Origin: Kiritimatiellia bacterium
GTDB taxonomy: Bacteria > Verrucomicrobiota > Kiritimatiellia > UBA8416 > JADHWI01
Direction of reading: 5' to 3'
Length of the DNA stretch: 64,000 nucleotides
Assembly (NCBI GenBank): GCA_016783565.1
Contig: JADHWI010000004.1
Span: forward strand, 1-64,000
Part shown: positions 34,813 through 43,657 of the stretch, piece by piece
Layout: each line of letters begins with the position of its first letter
How positions within the stretch are numbered: position 1 is the first letter of the stretch
The notes under the pieces: generated by a model
What the model was told of the DNA's origin: nothing
The model's input: the letters and a program-made list of their open reading frames with translations, nothing else
The model's database searches: none
Position numbers and translations under genes: made by a program

Positions 34813-35012
34813 TAGTGATCATGCCCTTCATGACTGTCGTGATCGTGCTCGCCAGCAGGGCAGGTAGCCGTCGCCTCTTTAGCCATTTCCGGCTCCCAGT
34901 TTGTTGACGTGTTTTCACTCTTTTGTTCGGTGATCTCTGGTTTGGCTGATTCTGTGTTGCCGCAGCCTACGCAAAGGCCTGCGATGATGAGTAATGCAAG
35001 CATGCTCTTCAT
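34812..35012 (-). CDS. His-rich lipoprotein of the metal-efflux operon
   Basis: 66 residues from the ATG at 35012, overlapping the pump gene stop by four bases (ATGA). A short signal ends in CVGC with the lipidated Cys at residue 17. The mature peptide is polar and ends TCPAGEHDHDSHEGHDH, an obvious metal-binding tail of alternating His and Asp. No homologue is recognised by name. Its place at the end of a heavy-metal RND operon suggests a periplasmic metal chaperone or buffer. A longer frame upstream is a shadow of the pump gene. Confidence 0.72.
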   Translation of the reverse strand: MKSMLALLIIAGLCVGCGNTESAKPEITEQKSENTSTNWEPEMAKEATATCPAGEHDHDSHEGHDH

Positions 35013-38000
35013 ATCTCTTCTCCCGTTGTTGTGTTTTCTATGCCAGGTTGGCGTTTCCAGTGTTTCTCGATCCAAATATATGCAGCGGGGATGACAAATA
35101 GCGTCACGACGGTTGATGTGGCAAGGCCAAAGACAACCACGATAGCCAGGGGACGTTGCACTTCTGAACCGGTGCCGGTCGCGATGATCAATGGCAGCAG
35201 CCCCAGTGCGGTGGTGACCGTGGTCATGAGAACGGGTCTGAATTTTGATCGGCACCCGGATAGTACGGCAGTCAGCAAGGACGTACCTTCCTGGCGAAGC
35301 CGTTCAAATCGTGATATCAGTACAACACCATCAGTCAGAGCAATCCCGAAAAGTGCGATGAATCCGATGGAGGAAGGAATGCTGATGTTCTCACCAAAGG
35401 CTGCCAGTGCCAGTACTCCGCCGACTAATGCCAGAGGCACATTCAGCATAATGAGCAAAGCGAGCCGGATAGACCCAAAGAGACCGTAGAGCATGCTGAG
35501 TACCAGAGCCAGCGTGATGGGGATGACGACTGCCAGCCTGCGGTTTGCGGCTTGCTGTAGTTCGAATTGTCCACCCCATGCCACCCTGTATCCCGTTGGA
35601 AGTATATCCGCTTGTGAAACTGCGGTTTGCGCATCTCTCACAAAGGTTCCGACATCGCGGCCGCGGACGTTGCATTGTACTGAGATGTAGCGCTGGGTAT
35701 TTTCTCTGCTGATTTGCCGCAGACCGGTCACCGTTTTAATCTCGGCCAGAGTGCTTAGCGGGACGTGTGATCCGGATGGTGTGAGAATCAGTAAGTTGCC
35801 AATAGCTTCGTTGTCTTCCTGGTAGCGTTTATCCAGACGTACCAGGATTCGTGATGACATTTCTCCCTCGAATACATCGCCGACGACATCCCCTGTAAGA
35901 GCCTGGTGGACGAGGGCTTGAACTTCGTGCTTGTTGAGCCCGTAGCGGGCCAGATGCTCAGTGTTTAAAATGACCTGTACCTGAGTCTGTCCGTCTGTTT
36001 GTTCCACTCGTAGATCGGCAACGCCATCAACCTCTGCTACGATGTGTTCTATTTCGCCAGCCAGCGTTTTCAGCTGATCCATGTCGTCGCCGAAGATTTT
36101 CATGACGACTTGCGCTCCGGATCCGGCGATCAGGCCGTCCACTTCGTGTGCAATGGGCTGAGAGAAGCCGATGGCGACGCCAAGGAATTCATCCAGGCGA
36201 TCTTCGAGAACGGCAACGACTTCCTGTTGGGTTCTGGATCTGCTCCCGAATCGCCGGGGCTTCAGGGTGATGGTGATGCACCCGTAGTTTGTGTGGTGCA
36301 TGTGCGGACCGACTTCCCCGTAACCGATGTCCGCGATGATGTTTTTAATCTCGGGAACGTCCGTAGCGATTTCTGAAATGTCCGAGCAGATTGACTTGAT
36401 CTCCTCCAAAGAAATGTTCGGGTTCATGTAGGCGTAGCAGTTGATGGTGCCTTCCTGCAAAGTGGGCACGAACTCTCTGCCTAAATGTGCGAATCCCATT
36501 ATGCCGCATCCCAGAAGCACCAGAAGTATGCCGTTTAAGGCGAAGGGATGTTTGAGTGTTCTGTTGACCATCTTCTCATAGCCATTCAGCAGTCGGGTTA
36601 AGACCTCTCCCGGTCCACGCCCAGCACGCCTGTGGTCCGTGCGGTGCAGTAGACGGAAGAAAATAGGCGCGACCAGAAGTGCGTAGAGAAGGGAGCCTCC
36701 CATGGTTGCGACGACCGCAAATGCCAGCGGTTTGAACATTTTCCCCTCGATTTCACCAAGTGTGAAGATGGGTAGAAAGACGACCGCGATCACCGCTACG
36801 GCAAACACAATCGGACGTCCGACTTCCTGAGCGGCTTTCAAAATTTGGCTTTCGCTCTCGCGTTGTCCTTTTTTGGTGCCGGCGGCAGTCTGGAGCTTTT
36901 CGACCATGATGATGCTTGCATCAATGATCATGCCAAGCGCGATGGCCATCCCCCCGAATGAAATGAGGTCTCCCGGGATTCCGCTTCGTTCCATGAGCAC
37001 GATTCCGAACAGCAGTGCGAAAGGAAGCGAGCAAACCATGATGAATGCATTTCTCAGGTTTCCCAGAAACAGAAATGCCACCACGGACACAAGGAACAGG
37101 CCGAGCAGCAGCGCGTTGCGGACCGTTCGGATGCTGTCGGCCACGAGGTCCGCCTGGTCATAATAGGGTATAATCTTGACGTTTTCAGGAAGGGTCTCGT
37201 TGAGCTCGCCAATGCGGGCACGGAGATCTTTGATTACGGCGAATGAATTCGCGCGGTGCAGTTTGTACACCCCACCCAGAACCACTTCCTGTTTGCCGTC
37301 CAGAATGGCCACGCCCCTGCGGAAAGCCTGTCCCAGGTTGACGGTGCCCAGGTCTTTTACGAGCACTGGTTTTGCATCGATGGTTTTGACGACCGTGTTG
37401 GCAATTTCTCCGACGCTGCTGACGCGACCCAGCGTACGCACAATGAGCTCCTCGCTGCCTCGCGTGATGATGCCGGCACCGACGTTTGCATTATTCAGTT
37501 CTATGGCCTTACTGACGTCTGAGACGGTGAGACCGTGAGAGAGTAAATTTTCGGGTGAAAGCGCCACTTCGTATTGACGGATGAATCCTCCCTGGCTGAT
37601 GACTTTGGCGACGCCAGGTACGGTTTCAATGCCGCGTTTGATGATCCATTCGTGCAGAGTCCGAACTTCCGTAATGTCACGGTTTTCGGCTTCAAGATAA
37701 TAGGCAAGGATCTTACCCATGCCGCTGGCCACTGGCCCCATTTCAAGTCCATGCGGCATATCCACGCCTTCCGGAATACCTTCTTCTGCTTGTTTGAGAC
37801 GTTCTGAGACGAGCTGTCTGGCACGGTAGATGTCAATATCGTCTTCGAAGTAGACGTTGACGGTTGATAATCCAAGCGAGGACAGAGAACGAATTTTCTG
37901 CACGCCTGGAATGCTGCGCATTGCCGTTTCCGCAGGGCGTGTTACAAGCTGCTCGACTTCCTCGGGAGCCATTCCGTCAACTTCCGCAAAGACCTGAACG

Positions 38001-38137
38001 AGGTTGGGACTGATGTCCGGGAATGCATCGATGGAGAGTCTGGAGAGTGCGGAGACACCCAGGGTGCAGACCACTACGGTTGTGATGACTGCGAGCAGCT
38101 TGTGCTTTAATCCAATATGTATAATCTTTTCAATCAT
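35009..38137 (-). CDS. Heavy-metal efflux RND pump (CusA/CzcA family)
   Basis: 1,042 residues, normal for HME-type RND transporters. Twelve membrane helices with two large periplasmic loops. N-terminal IHIGLKHKLLAVITTVVVC; the ISPNLVQVFAEVDGMAPEEVEQLVTRP region; helix 4 with GMAIALGMIIDASIIMVEKL, carrying the proton-relay Asp; later RLALLIMLNVPLALVGG and GIALTDGVVLISRFE. It exports cytoplasmic or periplasmic metal ions through the adaptor and outer-membrane factor encoded just upstream. Helix 4 does not cleanly match the copper/silver or cobalt/zinc/cadmium signatures, so the metal is undetermined. GGAG lies eight bases before the ATG. Confidence 0.93.
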   Translation of the reverse strand: MIEKIIHIGLKHKLLAVITTVVVCTLGVSALSRLSIDAFPDISPNLVQVFAEVDGMAPEEVEQLVTRPAETAMRSIPGVQKIRSLSSLGLSTVNVYFEDDIDIYRARQLVSERLKQAEEGIPEGVDMPHGLEMGPVASGMGKILAYYLEAENRDITEVRTLHEWIIKRGIETVPGVAKVISQGGFIRQYEVALSPENLLSHGLTVSDVSKAIELNNANVGAGIITRGSEELIVRTLGRVSSVGEIANTVVKTIDAKPVLVKDLGTVNLGQAFRRGVAILDGKQEVVLGGVYKLHRANSFAVIKDLRARIGELNETLPENVKIIPYYDQADLVADSIRTVRNALLLGLFLVSVVAFLFLGNLRNAFIMVCSLPFALLFGIVLMERSGIPGDLISFGGMAIALGMIIDASIIMVEKLQTAAGTKKGQRESESQILKAAQEVGRPIVFAVAVIAVVFLPIFTLGEIEGKMFKPLAFAVVATMGGSLLYALLVAPIFFRLLHRTDHRRAGRGPGEVLTRLLNGYEKMVNRTLKHPFALNGILLVLLGCGIMGFAHLGREFVPTLQEGTINCYAYMNPNISLEEIKSICSDISEIATDVPEIKNIIADIGYGEVGPHMHHTNYGCITITLKPRRFGSRSRTQQEVVAVLEDRLDEFLGVAIGFSQPIAHEVDGLIAGSGAQVVMKIFGDDMDQLKTLAGEIEHIVAEVDGVADLRVEQTDGQTQVQVILNTEHLARYGLNKHEVQALVHQALTGDVVGDVFEGEMSSRILVRLDKRYQEDNEAIGNLLILTPSGSHVPLSTLAEIKTVTGLRQISRENTQRYISVQCNVRGRDVGTFVRDAQTAVSQADILPTGYRVAWGGQFELQQAANRRLAVVIPITLALVLSMLYGLFGSIRLALLIMLNVPLALVGGVLALAAFGENISIPSSIGFIALFGIALTDGVVLISRFERLRQEGTSLLTAVLSGCRSKFRPVLMTTVTTALGLLPLIIATGTGSEVQRPLAIVVVFGLATSTVVTLFVIPAAYIWIEKHWKRQPGIENTTTGEEI

Positions 38138-38154
38138 GGTCGATTCTCCGTGGA

Positions 38155-39723
38155 TCAGTGTGAATGCCCTGCGTGTGCGCCGCGTTCACCTGCTGCCGAC
38201 TTGATGTATTCTGCCTTCAAGTGGAAGGCATTTACGGTGGCAACCTTTTCTCCGACGTGTAAGCCTTTGAGAATTTCTATCGTTTTGCCATCCGTTATGC
38301 CGGTTGTGACTTCGCGCAGTTCAAAGTCGGCCTTGCCCCACACGAACACGCAGGGGTGATCATTCACCAATTGCACACTCGCTTCAGGTACGATAACGGC
38401 CTCTTCCCGGGAGGGTATGAGTATGGCTGCGTCAACAAAAGTTCCGGGGCGGAGTTTTTCCTCGGAATTACGCACGATGGCGCGTGCCAATGCGGTACGC
38501 GTGTCGGAAGCGACAATGGGTGAAATGAAGGTAATGGTCGTTTTCGTCGTACTGCCGTCAGGTAGATAGATGGTGACGAGTTGTTCTTCCTGTATTGATC
38601 CGATCGCATCCTGACTGATCGCCAGGTCTACCCAGACGCTCGTTAGATCTGCAATGGTGAAAACCTCGGCGGATTCATCGATGGACTCGCCCATCACAAT
38701 ATGTTTCTTGATTAAGGTTCCGTTAAAGGGAGCTCGTAATGCGTACCATGCGAAGCGACGGTCTTTTCCCAGGGTGTCGGCGACGGGTGCGAGCGGATCT
38801 TTCCCGCAGTTTGGGTCGTCGCAAACGCATGGCTCAAGGCTCGTCGTTTCGGGAATCAGGGCTTCCACTTTCTTTACGGCCTCGTCATCAGCCCCTTTTA
38901 GACGCAATTGTTTTTCAGCGGCACTGGCGTTGAATCCCGCCAGTTGATTCTCCTGAATGGCTTCGGTATATGCGATCAGCGTTTCGTAGCGCGCCGTGTC
39001 CATGGCCGCAGCAAAGTGGGCTTGGGTTTGTCTCAGTGTGGTTTCGGCGATCAGGCGTTCCCTGTCGCTGCTGATTTTTTTGTCGTGTAGTCGTGCTTCC
39101 TGCTCGTAGGTGGTTCGTGCGGCCAGGAAGGCTGTATAGGCCGAAAGCAGTTGCCCCCGATATGCGCCCATTTCCAGGCTGTCCAGTTTATGGATGGCTT
39201 CGCTGGTGGCTTCTGTTTTGAGTAGTGCGATGAGTTTGATCACGTTTTCAAAGATCGCCTTGGCACGAGGCAGCTTGATGGCGCAGCAGCCGACTTCGGA
39301 TTTCTTTTCGTAGAAGTTCAACTTGGCATTTGCGAGCTCATCGCTTTCGATCCATGCCAGAACATCATTGGTTTGTACGCGATCGCCGAGTGTTTTCTTT
39401 ACCTCTCGTACGATTCCTTTTGCTCGCGGTACGACGTGTGCCACTCGATCCGAATTGATTTTGATTTCTCCTGGCACTCGAATCTCTCTGTGAACGGATC
39501 CGCGGACAGCGTACGCTATCTTTATGCCAAGGCGCTTAACTTGTTCCTGTGTGACGGGGATGCGTCGTGGCGCATTGTTGTGGTCTACATGTTCATAAGA
39601 AGTGTGTGGATGTTCTTCGTGGGAATCGTGCGGGTGGTTCTCTGCGGCAAAACTTGAACCGCTTGTCCACATCCACAGGGCTACTCCCGTGATCATTAAT
39701 TGAATGTGTGTGTTTTTTTTCAT
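38155..39723 (-). CDS. RND efflux periplasmic adaptor (CusB/CzcB family)
   Basis: 522 residues with a signal peptide (LMITGVALWMWTSGSSFAA). His-rich sequence follows (NHPHDSHEEHPHTSYEHVDH), probably a metal-binding arm. The lipoyl/barrel-sandwich half is IKINSDRVAHVVPRAKGIVR with its partner LRAPFNGTLIKKHIVMGESI; a long helical hairpin lies between, then beta-barrel and membrane-proximal domains. Two cysteine-bearing insertions are unusual (VGCCAIKLPRAK and CVCDDPNCGKDPLAP), perhaps for metal capture. The C-terminus ends GAHAGHSH. The stop lies 17 bases before the pump gene; the start overlaps the upstream outer-membrane-factor gene by four bases. Confidence 0.92.
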   Translation of the reverse strand: MKKNTHIQLMITGVALWMWTSGSSFAAENHPHDSHEEHPHTSYEHVDHNNAPRRIPVTQEQVKRLGIKIAYAVRGSVHREIRVPGEIKINSDRVAHVVPRAKGIVREVKKTLGDRVQTNDVLAWIESDELANAKLNFYEKKSEVGCCAIKLPRAKAIFENVIKLIALLKTEATSEAIHKLDSLEMGAYRGQLLSAYTAFLAARTTYEQEARLHDKKISSDRERLIAETTLRQTQAHFAAAMDTARYETLIAYTEAIQENQLAGFNASAAEKQLRLKGADDEAVKKVEALIPETTSLEPCVCDDPNCGKDPLAPVADTLGKDRRFAWYALRAPFNGTLIKKHIVMGESIDESAEVFTIADLTSVWVDLAISQDAIGSIQEEQLVTIYLPDGSTTKTTITFISPIVASDTRTALARAIVRNSEEKLRPGTFVDAAILIPSREEAVIVPEASVQLVNDHPCVFVWGKADFELREVTTGITDGKTIEILKGLHVGEKVATVNAFHLKAEYIKSAAGERGAHAGHSH

Positions 39724-41105
39724 TGTGTCTCCATGGTCTGTTGGTCGTTCAAGGGTTCTTCGATTTCTGCTCCGGTGAGTCTCTCAATGGTGATTGCAGC
39801 AGCGTGGTAGTCCGACAGTGCGTCGATCAGTAAGTTTTTGGTCTGAACAAGTCCGCGCTGTGCGTCCAGCATATCCAGGAATCCAAATTTGCCCTGCTGA
39901 TAGCCGTCTCGCGCGGCGGTGAAGGCACTCTCCATGGCAGGGATAACGGTTTGGGTCAGTGTTCGAGCACGCCGGTGTGCTATGCTGAGTTTTGTGTGAC
40001 CCTCAGTCAGGTCGGTGGTCAGCCAGCCTCGGACGGCGATGCGCTGAGCGTTTGCCCCGTCCAGTGTATGTTTGGCGGCGGCAATATGTCCCTGATTGCG
40101 ATTGAAGAGTGGCAGCGGGGCTGCGATCCCGAATGCCATTGCATCGGTTCCGTCTTCTTCGTAGCTTTGCAAGGCGATCGATGCTTTTACGTTGGGCACG
40201 CGTGCCGCCTTGGCGGCGGCCAGATTGGCTTCCAGCTTCTCCTGTTCAGCGTTCAGACGAGCCAGTTCCGGGTTGGCATCCAGCTTCTCCCGCAGAGCCT
40301 GTAGGTCGGGAATAGCATCTGGAATCGTCTCGATCTCTCCCGACATGCGCGTAAAATGGGGTTCCTGTGCGCCCCACATTTGTGCCAGCCTGATGCGCGC
40401 GGATTTCAGATTGTCGCGCGCTGCAGCGATATCCAGTCGGGTAAGTTCCAGTGCCGCAGCAGTCTTTGTTGCTTGCAGCGGAGGCTCTTTGCCTGCGTTG
40501 ACGCGCTCTTGTGCCGCATCGCGAACGCTTTCTGCGAGTTTTACGGCATCCAGTGCCAAGGTCATTCGCTGTTGTGCGGCGATGAGTATGGCTGACCGCT
40601 GTCGGGTCTCCGCGATGACATCAAGGCGAGCTGATTTGTAGTCCCACTGGGCCAAGCGGGCATTGATGTCAGCCTGGTGCGTGCGCCACTTGCGTTTACC
40701 GCCAAGTTCAATTTCCTGAACCAGTGCGAGGACTGTTTCCGAGGAATCAAATCCCGCTCCGTCCCTGTCGTACTCCTCGACTTCGGCTTTGATTATGGGG
40801 TTGGGCAGGAAACCAGCCTGTTTTGCCAGAGCTCGGGAAGCCTGAATTCGGTGTTCTTCTGCTATGAGCTTGGGGCTTCTGGCGAGGGCGAGCTGCAGAG
40901 CTTGCGACAGATTGATCTGATCTGTGTGTTCAAGTGGTTCCTGCGCTGTCTCAGCGGTAGGCTTTTCCTGTTTGGCTGTTGCGTACTGCTCGGGAGTCAA
41001 TTGCGTGTCGTGAGGGTTCGCGTATTGTGTACTCGTGGCGCACCCTGATCCCGCTGCTATGCAGATAGCGAGCAGGGCAATGGTTGCATCGTGTCTTTCT
41101 ATCAT
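39720..41105 (-). CDS. Outer-membrane efflux factor (TolC/CusC family lipoprotein)
   Basis: 461 residues. A signal with lipobox GSGC (Cys at residue 22) is followed by a periplasmic linker and two OEP repeats. The repeats are typical: INLSQALQLALARSPKLIAEEHRIQAS, and FGIAAPLPLFNRNQGHIAAAKHTL in the second. It forms the trimeric outer-membrane duct of the tripartite metal pump. GGAG lies six bases before the ATG. It is preceded after 133 bases by the Cys/His-rich gene; that gap contains a run of nine G. Confidence 0.92.
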   Translation of the reverse strand: MIERHDATIALLAICIAAGSGCATSTQYANPHDTQLTPEQYATAKQEKPTAETAQEPLEHTDQINLSQALQLALARSPKLIAEEHRIQASRALAKQAGFLPNPIIKAEVEEYDRDGAGFDSSETVLALVQEIELGGKRKWRTHQADINARLAQWDYKSARLDVIAETRQRSAILIAAQQRMTLALDAVKLAESVRDAAQERVNAGKEPPLQATKTAAALELTRLDIAAARDNLKSARIRLAQMWGAQEPHFTRMSGEIETIPDAIPDLQALREKLDANPELARLNAEQEKLEANLAAAKAARVPNVKASIALQSYEEDGTDAMAFGIAAPLPLFNRNQGHIAAAKHTLDGANAQRIAVRGWLTTDLTEGHTKLSIAHRRARTLTQTVIPAMESAFTAARDGYQQGKFGFLDMLDAQRGLVQTKNLLIDALSDYHAAAITIERLTGAEIEEPLNDQQTMETQ

Positions 41106-41238
41106 CGTCTTCTCCGTTTGAACCGTTATGAAGGGTTGTGTCCTGTTGTAGCAACACAGGGGGGGGTAGGGGCGGCAGCTAAAATTCCAGACAAAGAGGT
41201 CGTGAATTTTGGTTATCGCCGATACAGGGGGATGCTGA

Positions 41239-41682
41239 TCAGGTTCGCAGTATCGTCACGCGCTGCACGTGCAGGTGAGGCGACGGGCGAGCGGTCATGC
41301 CGCAGGTCAAATGTTGAATGGATGTCTCGGCAGTTTTTAGAGGATGAATCAGTGTTGTTGTAGCATTCTTGAGTAACTTCGTAATTGAGCGCGATGTCGT
41401 GTTGGGAGCGGTGCTGTGGAGGGCGTGATCGAGGGATAGAGCCAGATCAATACAACTGTTGCAATCGTGTGCACCTGCGTGCTCTTTGATCAATGGTTCC
41501 GGGGGTCGGTGTTTGTTTGTGGTTTCGCATGCGTTATGACACGTGTCATGGTGCGCTGGCTCAATCGCCACATGCCCATCCGTTCCGATGCACAGCACCA
41601 TGCCCGATGTGCCTGAGATCAGCACCGAAAGCATGGCCCAGCCTGCAACAATCACTTTTAAAATATTTAAACGTTTTTTCAT
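41239..41682 (-). CDS. Exported Cys/His-rich protein at head of metal-efflux operon
   Basis: 147 residues with signal-like LKVIVAGWAMLSVLISGTSG. Then come VLCIGTDGHVAIEPAHHDTC, HNACE and HAGAHDCNSCIDLALS. The rest is Thr/Ser-rich and ends with HLTCG and a basic tail. It is paralogous to the 19900 gene by the VLC-x3-DG-x2-A motif and the later H-x-C-type cluster. It is probably a periplasmic metal-binding partner of the pump; this is inferred from position and residues only. The start codon is three bases from a perfect inverted repeat (41685-41699) that occupies the ribosome-site region, so an alternative internal start is possible. Confidence 0.68.
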   Translation of the reverse strand: MKKRLNILKVIVAGWAMLSVLISGTSGMVLCIGTDGHVAIEPAHHDTCHNACETTNKHRPPEPLIKEHAGAHDCNSCIDLALSLDHALHSTAPNTTSRSITKLLKNATTTLIHPLKTAETSIQHLTCGMTARPSPHLHVQRVTILRT

Positions 41683-41684
41683 CC

Positions 41685-41699
41685 GCTAATTAGATTAGC
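41685..41699. promoter_or_regulatory. Inverted repeat at the start of the efflux operon
   Basis: GCTAAT-TAG-ATTAGC is a perfect 6-3-6 palindrome ending three bases before the start codon of the first gene. The divergent sulfatase/trmO fragment starts about 80 bases on the other side. Candidate operator for a metal sensor not encoded in the window. Confidence 0.4.
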
Positions 41700-41777
41700 A
41701 TATCGATGCGGGTACGACAACCGGTAATTTGAGACGAAAAGAGTAGCGTTTTTTGTCGCTGCCGTTCGGATAAAAGG

Positions 41778-41936
41778 ATGATGAAAATGAAGCCCATAGG
41801 AACGATCCATACGCCATTCACTGACCCAGCGGGAATGCCTATCCAGCCCGCGGGGGCCTCCGGCGTGAAGGGCACTGTCGAAGTTTTGGAAGAATACCGA
41901 GGGGGGCTGAAGGATCTCGATGGGTTTTCCCATCTC
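41778..41936 (+). pseudogene. TrmO/TsaA N-terminal fragment fused to a sulfatase
   Basis: The first 53 codons encode the start of a TsaA/TrmO-family protein (tRNA N6-threonylcarbamoyladenosine methyltransferase): PIGTIHTPF, GMPIQPAGASGVKGTVEV and GLKDLDGFSH, all family hallmarks. The next expected block (ILLYHFH-like) is missing; from codon 54 the sequence is a sulfatase. The remaining two thirds of trmO were not found anywhere in the window. The natural start is probably the ATG at 41787, nine bases after AAAAGG. A 6-4-6 inverted repeat (41919-41934) lies at the break. Confidence 0.85.
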
Positions 41937-43400
41937 CCAAAACGGAATTCTCGCTGGTATGTCTGCGTGGCCATAGCACTCATGCTCGGTGTAAGCGTAC
42001 TTCTTGCCGGTGCTGAGGAAGCAAAGAGACCGAACGTCCTTCTGATAGCCATAGACGATCTGAATGACTGGGTCGGATGTATGGGCGGACACCCGCAGGC
42101 GAAGACGCCGAATATTGATCGGTTGGCCGCTCGGGGAGTGCTGTTCAACAATGCCCACTGTCAGTCCCCCGTGTGCAACCCCTCACGGGCCAGCATGATG
42201 ACATCGCTCTATCCGGCGACTACGGGTATCTACTTTCTCAGCCCTGACCTCAGTGCATCACCTGTTGCCAGGAAGAATGTACTCTTACCTCATCGCTTTG
42301 AGAAAGAAGGATATCATGTCACCGGGGCTGGCAAATTGTTCCATGGTAATCAGAACAAGAAGTACCTGTCCAATTATGCCGGTTCGTTCGGAGGCTTTGG
42401 GCCCAGGCCAAGGAAGAAACTCTCATCTTTTCCCGGACATCCCCTATGGGACTGGGGAGTCTTTCCGGATCGCGACGACGAAATGCCGGATCATAAGATC
42501 GCCAAATGGGGGGTGTCTCAACTACAGAAGAAGCACGACAAACCATTATTCCTGGCCACCGGCTTCTATCGTCCACATGTTCCTCAGTACGCACCTCAGA
42601 AATGGTTCGACATGTATCCCCTGGACTCCTTAAAACTTCCCGCCGTCATGGAGAACGATCTTGGTGACTTATCTGAGTATGCGATCAATCTGACACGGCT
42701 CAAACACGTGTCACCCACTCATAGCTGGGTGATGAAGAACGATGAGTGGAAGCCGCTGGTTCGGTCCTATCTGGCCTGTATGAGCTTTGTGGATCATCAG
42801 GTTGGCAAGCTTATGGATGCACTGGATAACAGCCCCTACAAAGACAATACCTTCGTTGTGCTTTATACTGACCATGGTTTTCACCTGGGAGAGAAGGAAC
42901 GTTGGGCCAAGCGCAGTCTTTGGGAGGATGGCACGCGAACACCCATGGTCATCGTCGGTCCCGGCGTTGCCAAGGGTAGAGTTTGCAAGAAGCCTGTTCA
43001 GTTGTTGGATATCTATCCAACCCTATTGGATGTGGCAGGCTTGAAGGCTGACCCTAAGCTTGAGGGTCATTCCATGACGCCATTGCTGAAGAATCCTGAG
43101 GCAGATTGGCCTTATATGGCTCGAACCAGTTTTGGCCCAGGCAACTATGCCATACGCTCAGAACGCTATCGCTTCATCCATTACAATGACGGCAGTGAGG
43201 AGTTTTATGACAATGCGGAGGACCCCAATGAATGGAAGAACCTGATCGAGACCCCTGAGCTGGTTGCGCTGATAGAGGAACACCGAACTTTTTTGCCGAA
43301 GAGCACCCATCCGATCCTTGGAAAGGACTCAACAGGACATGCAGCTTTCAACGCAAGCAAAAGAAATGCCAGCAAACCGGATGCAGGCGACAGCAAATAG
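41778..43400 (+). CDS. Sulfatase (formylglycine type), fused to a TrmO fragment
   Basis: 540 residues as one open frame. Residues 1-53 are TrmO-like (see separate entry). Residues 57-82 look like an exported protein's signal segment (WYVCVAIALMLGVSVLLAGA), now buried inside. The sulfatase follows: LLIAIDDLNDWVGCMGGH with the metal Asp pair, VCNPSRASMMTSLYPATTG with the Cys converted to formylglycine, LYTDHGFHLGEKERWAKRSL, and a C-terminal subdomain. It resembles the iduronate-2-sulfatase-like S1 sulfatases of PVC bacteria and probably acts on sulfated polysaccharides. Plausible native starts (GTG 41967, ATG 41982) lack ribosome sites and a full signal. No maturase gene is in the window. Confidence 0.88.
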   Translation: MMKMKPIGTIHTPFTDPAGMPIQPAGASGVKGTVEVLEEYRGGLKDLDGFSHLPKRNSRWYVCVAIALMLGVSVLLAGAEEAKRPNVLLIAIDDLNDWVGCMGGHPQAKTPNIDRLAARGVLFNNAHCQSPVCNPSRASMMTSLYPATTGIYFLSPDLSASPVARKNVLLPHRFEKEGYHVTGAGKLFHGNQNKKYLSNYAGSFGGFGPRPRKKLSSFPGHPLWDWGVFPDRDDEMPDHKIAKWGVSQLQKKHDKPLFLATGFYRPHVPQYAPQKWFDMYPLDSLKLPAVMENDLGDLSEYAINLTRLKHVSPTHSWVMKNDEWKPLVRSYLACMSFVDHQVGKLMDALDNSPYKDNTFVVLYTDHGFHLGEKERWAKRSLWEDGTRTPMVIVGPGVAKGRVCKKPVQLLDIYPTLLDVAGLKADPKLEGHSMTPLLKNPEADWPYMARTSFGPGNYAIRSERYRFIHYNDGSEEFYDNAEDPNEWKNLIETPELVALIEEHRTFLPKSTHPILGKDSTGHAAFNASKRNASKPDAGDSK

Positions 43401-43657
43401 CCGCGCCCGATCCGCAGCGTCGGCTGCTTGGTAAATACATCCATATCTCTCATTCTGGTATGTTTGAAAGCAACACTCAATATTGACGACGCAATTCTTA
43501 AAGGCGTATCGCTGACGAGGTGGCTTGAAAAATATATGCATAGGTGTATCTTTACCGGATGCGTAAATGGATAAGGAGTCCGTGGAAGGACAGGTTCCGG
43601 CAACATGCCTATACGCACAACATAGCTCTACTCTACGGGAAGACAAAGGGTATTGAA

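Noticed and set aside
35013..35255. N-terminal extension of the His-rich lipoprotein ORF
   Set aside because: It overlaps the pump gene in another frame. The ATG at 35012 starts a proper lipoprotein signal and has a ribosome site.
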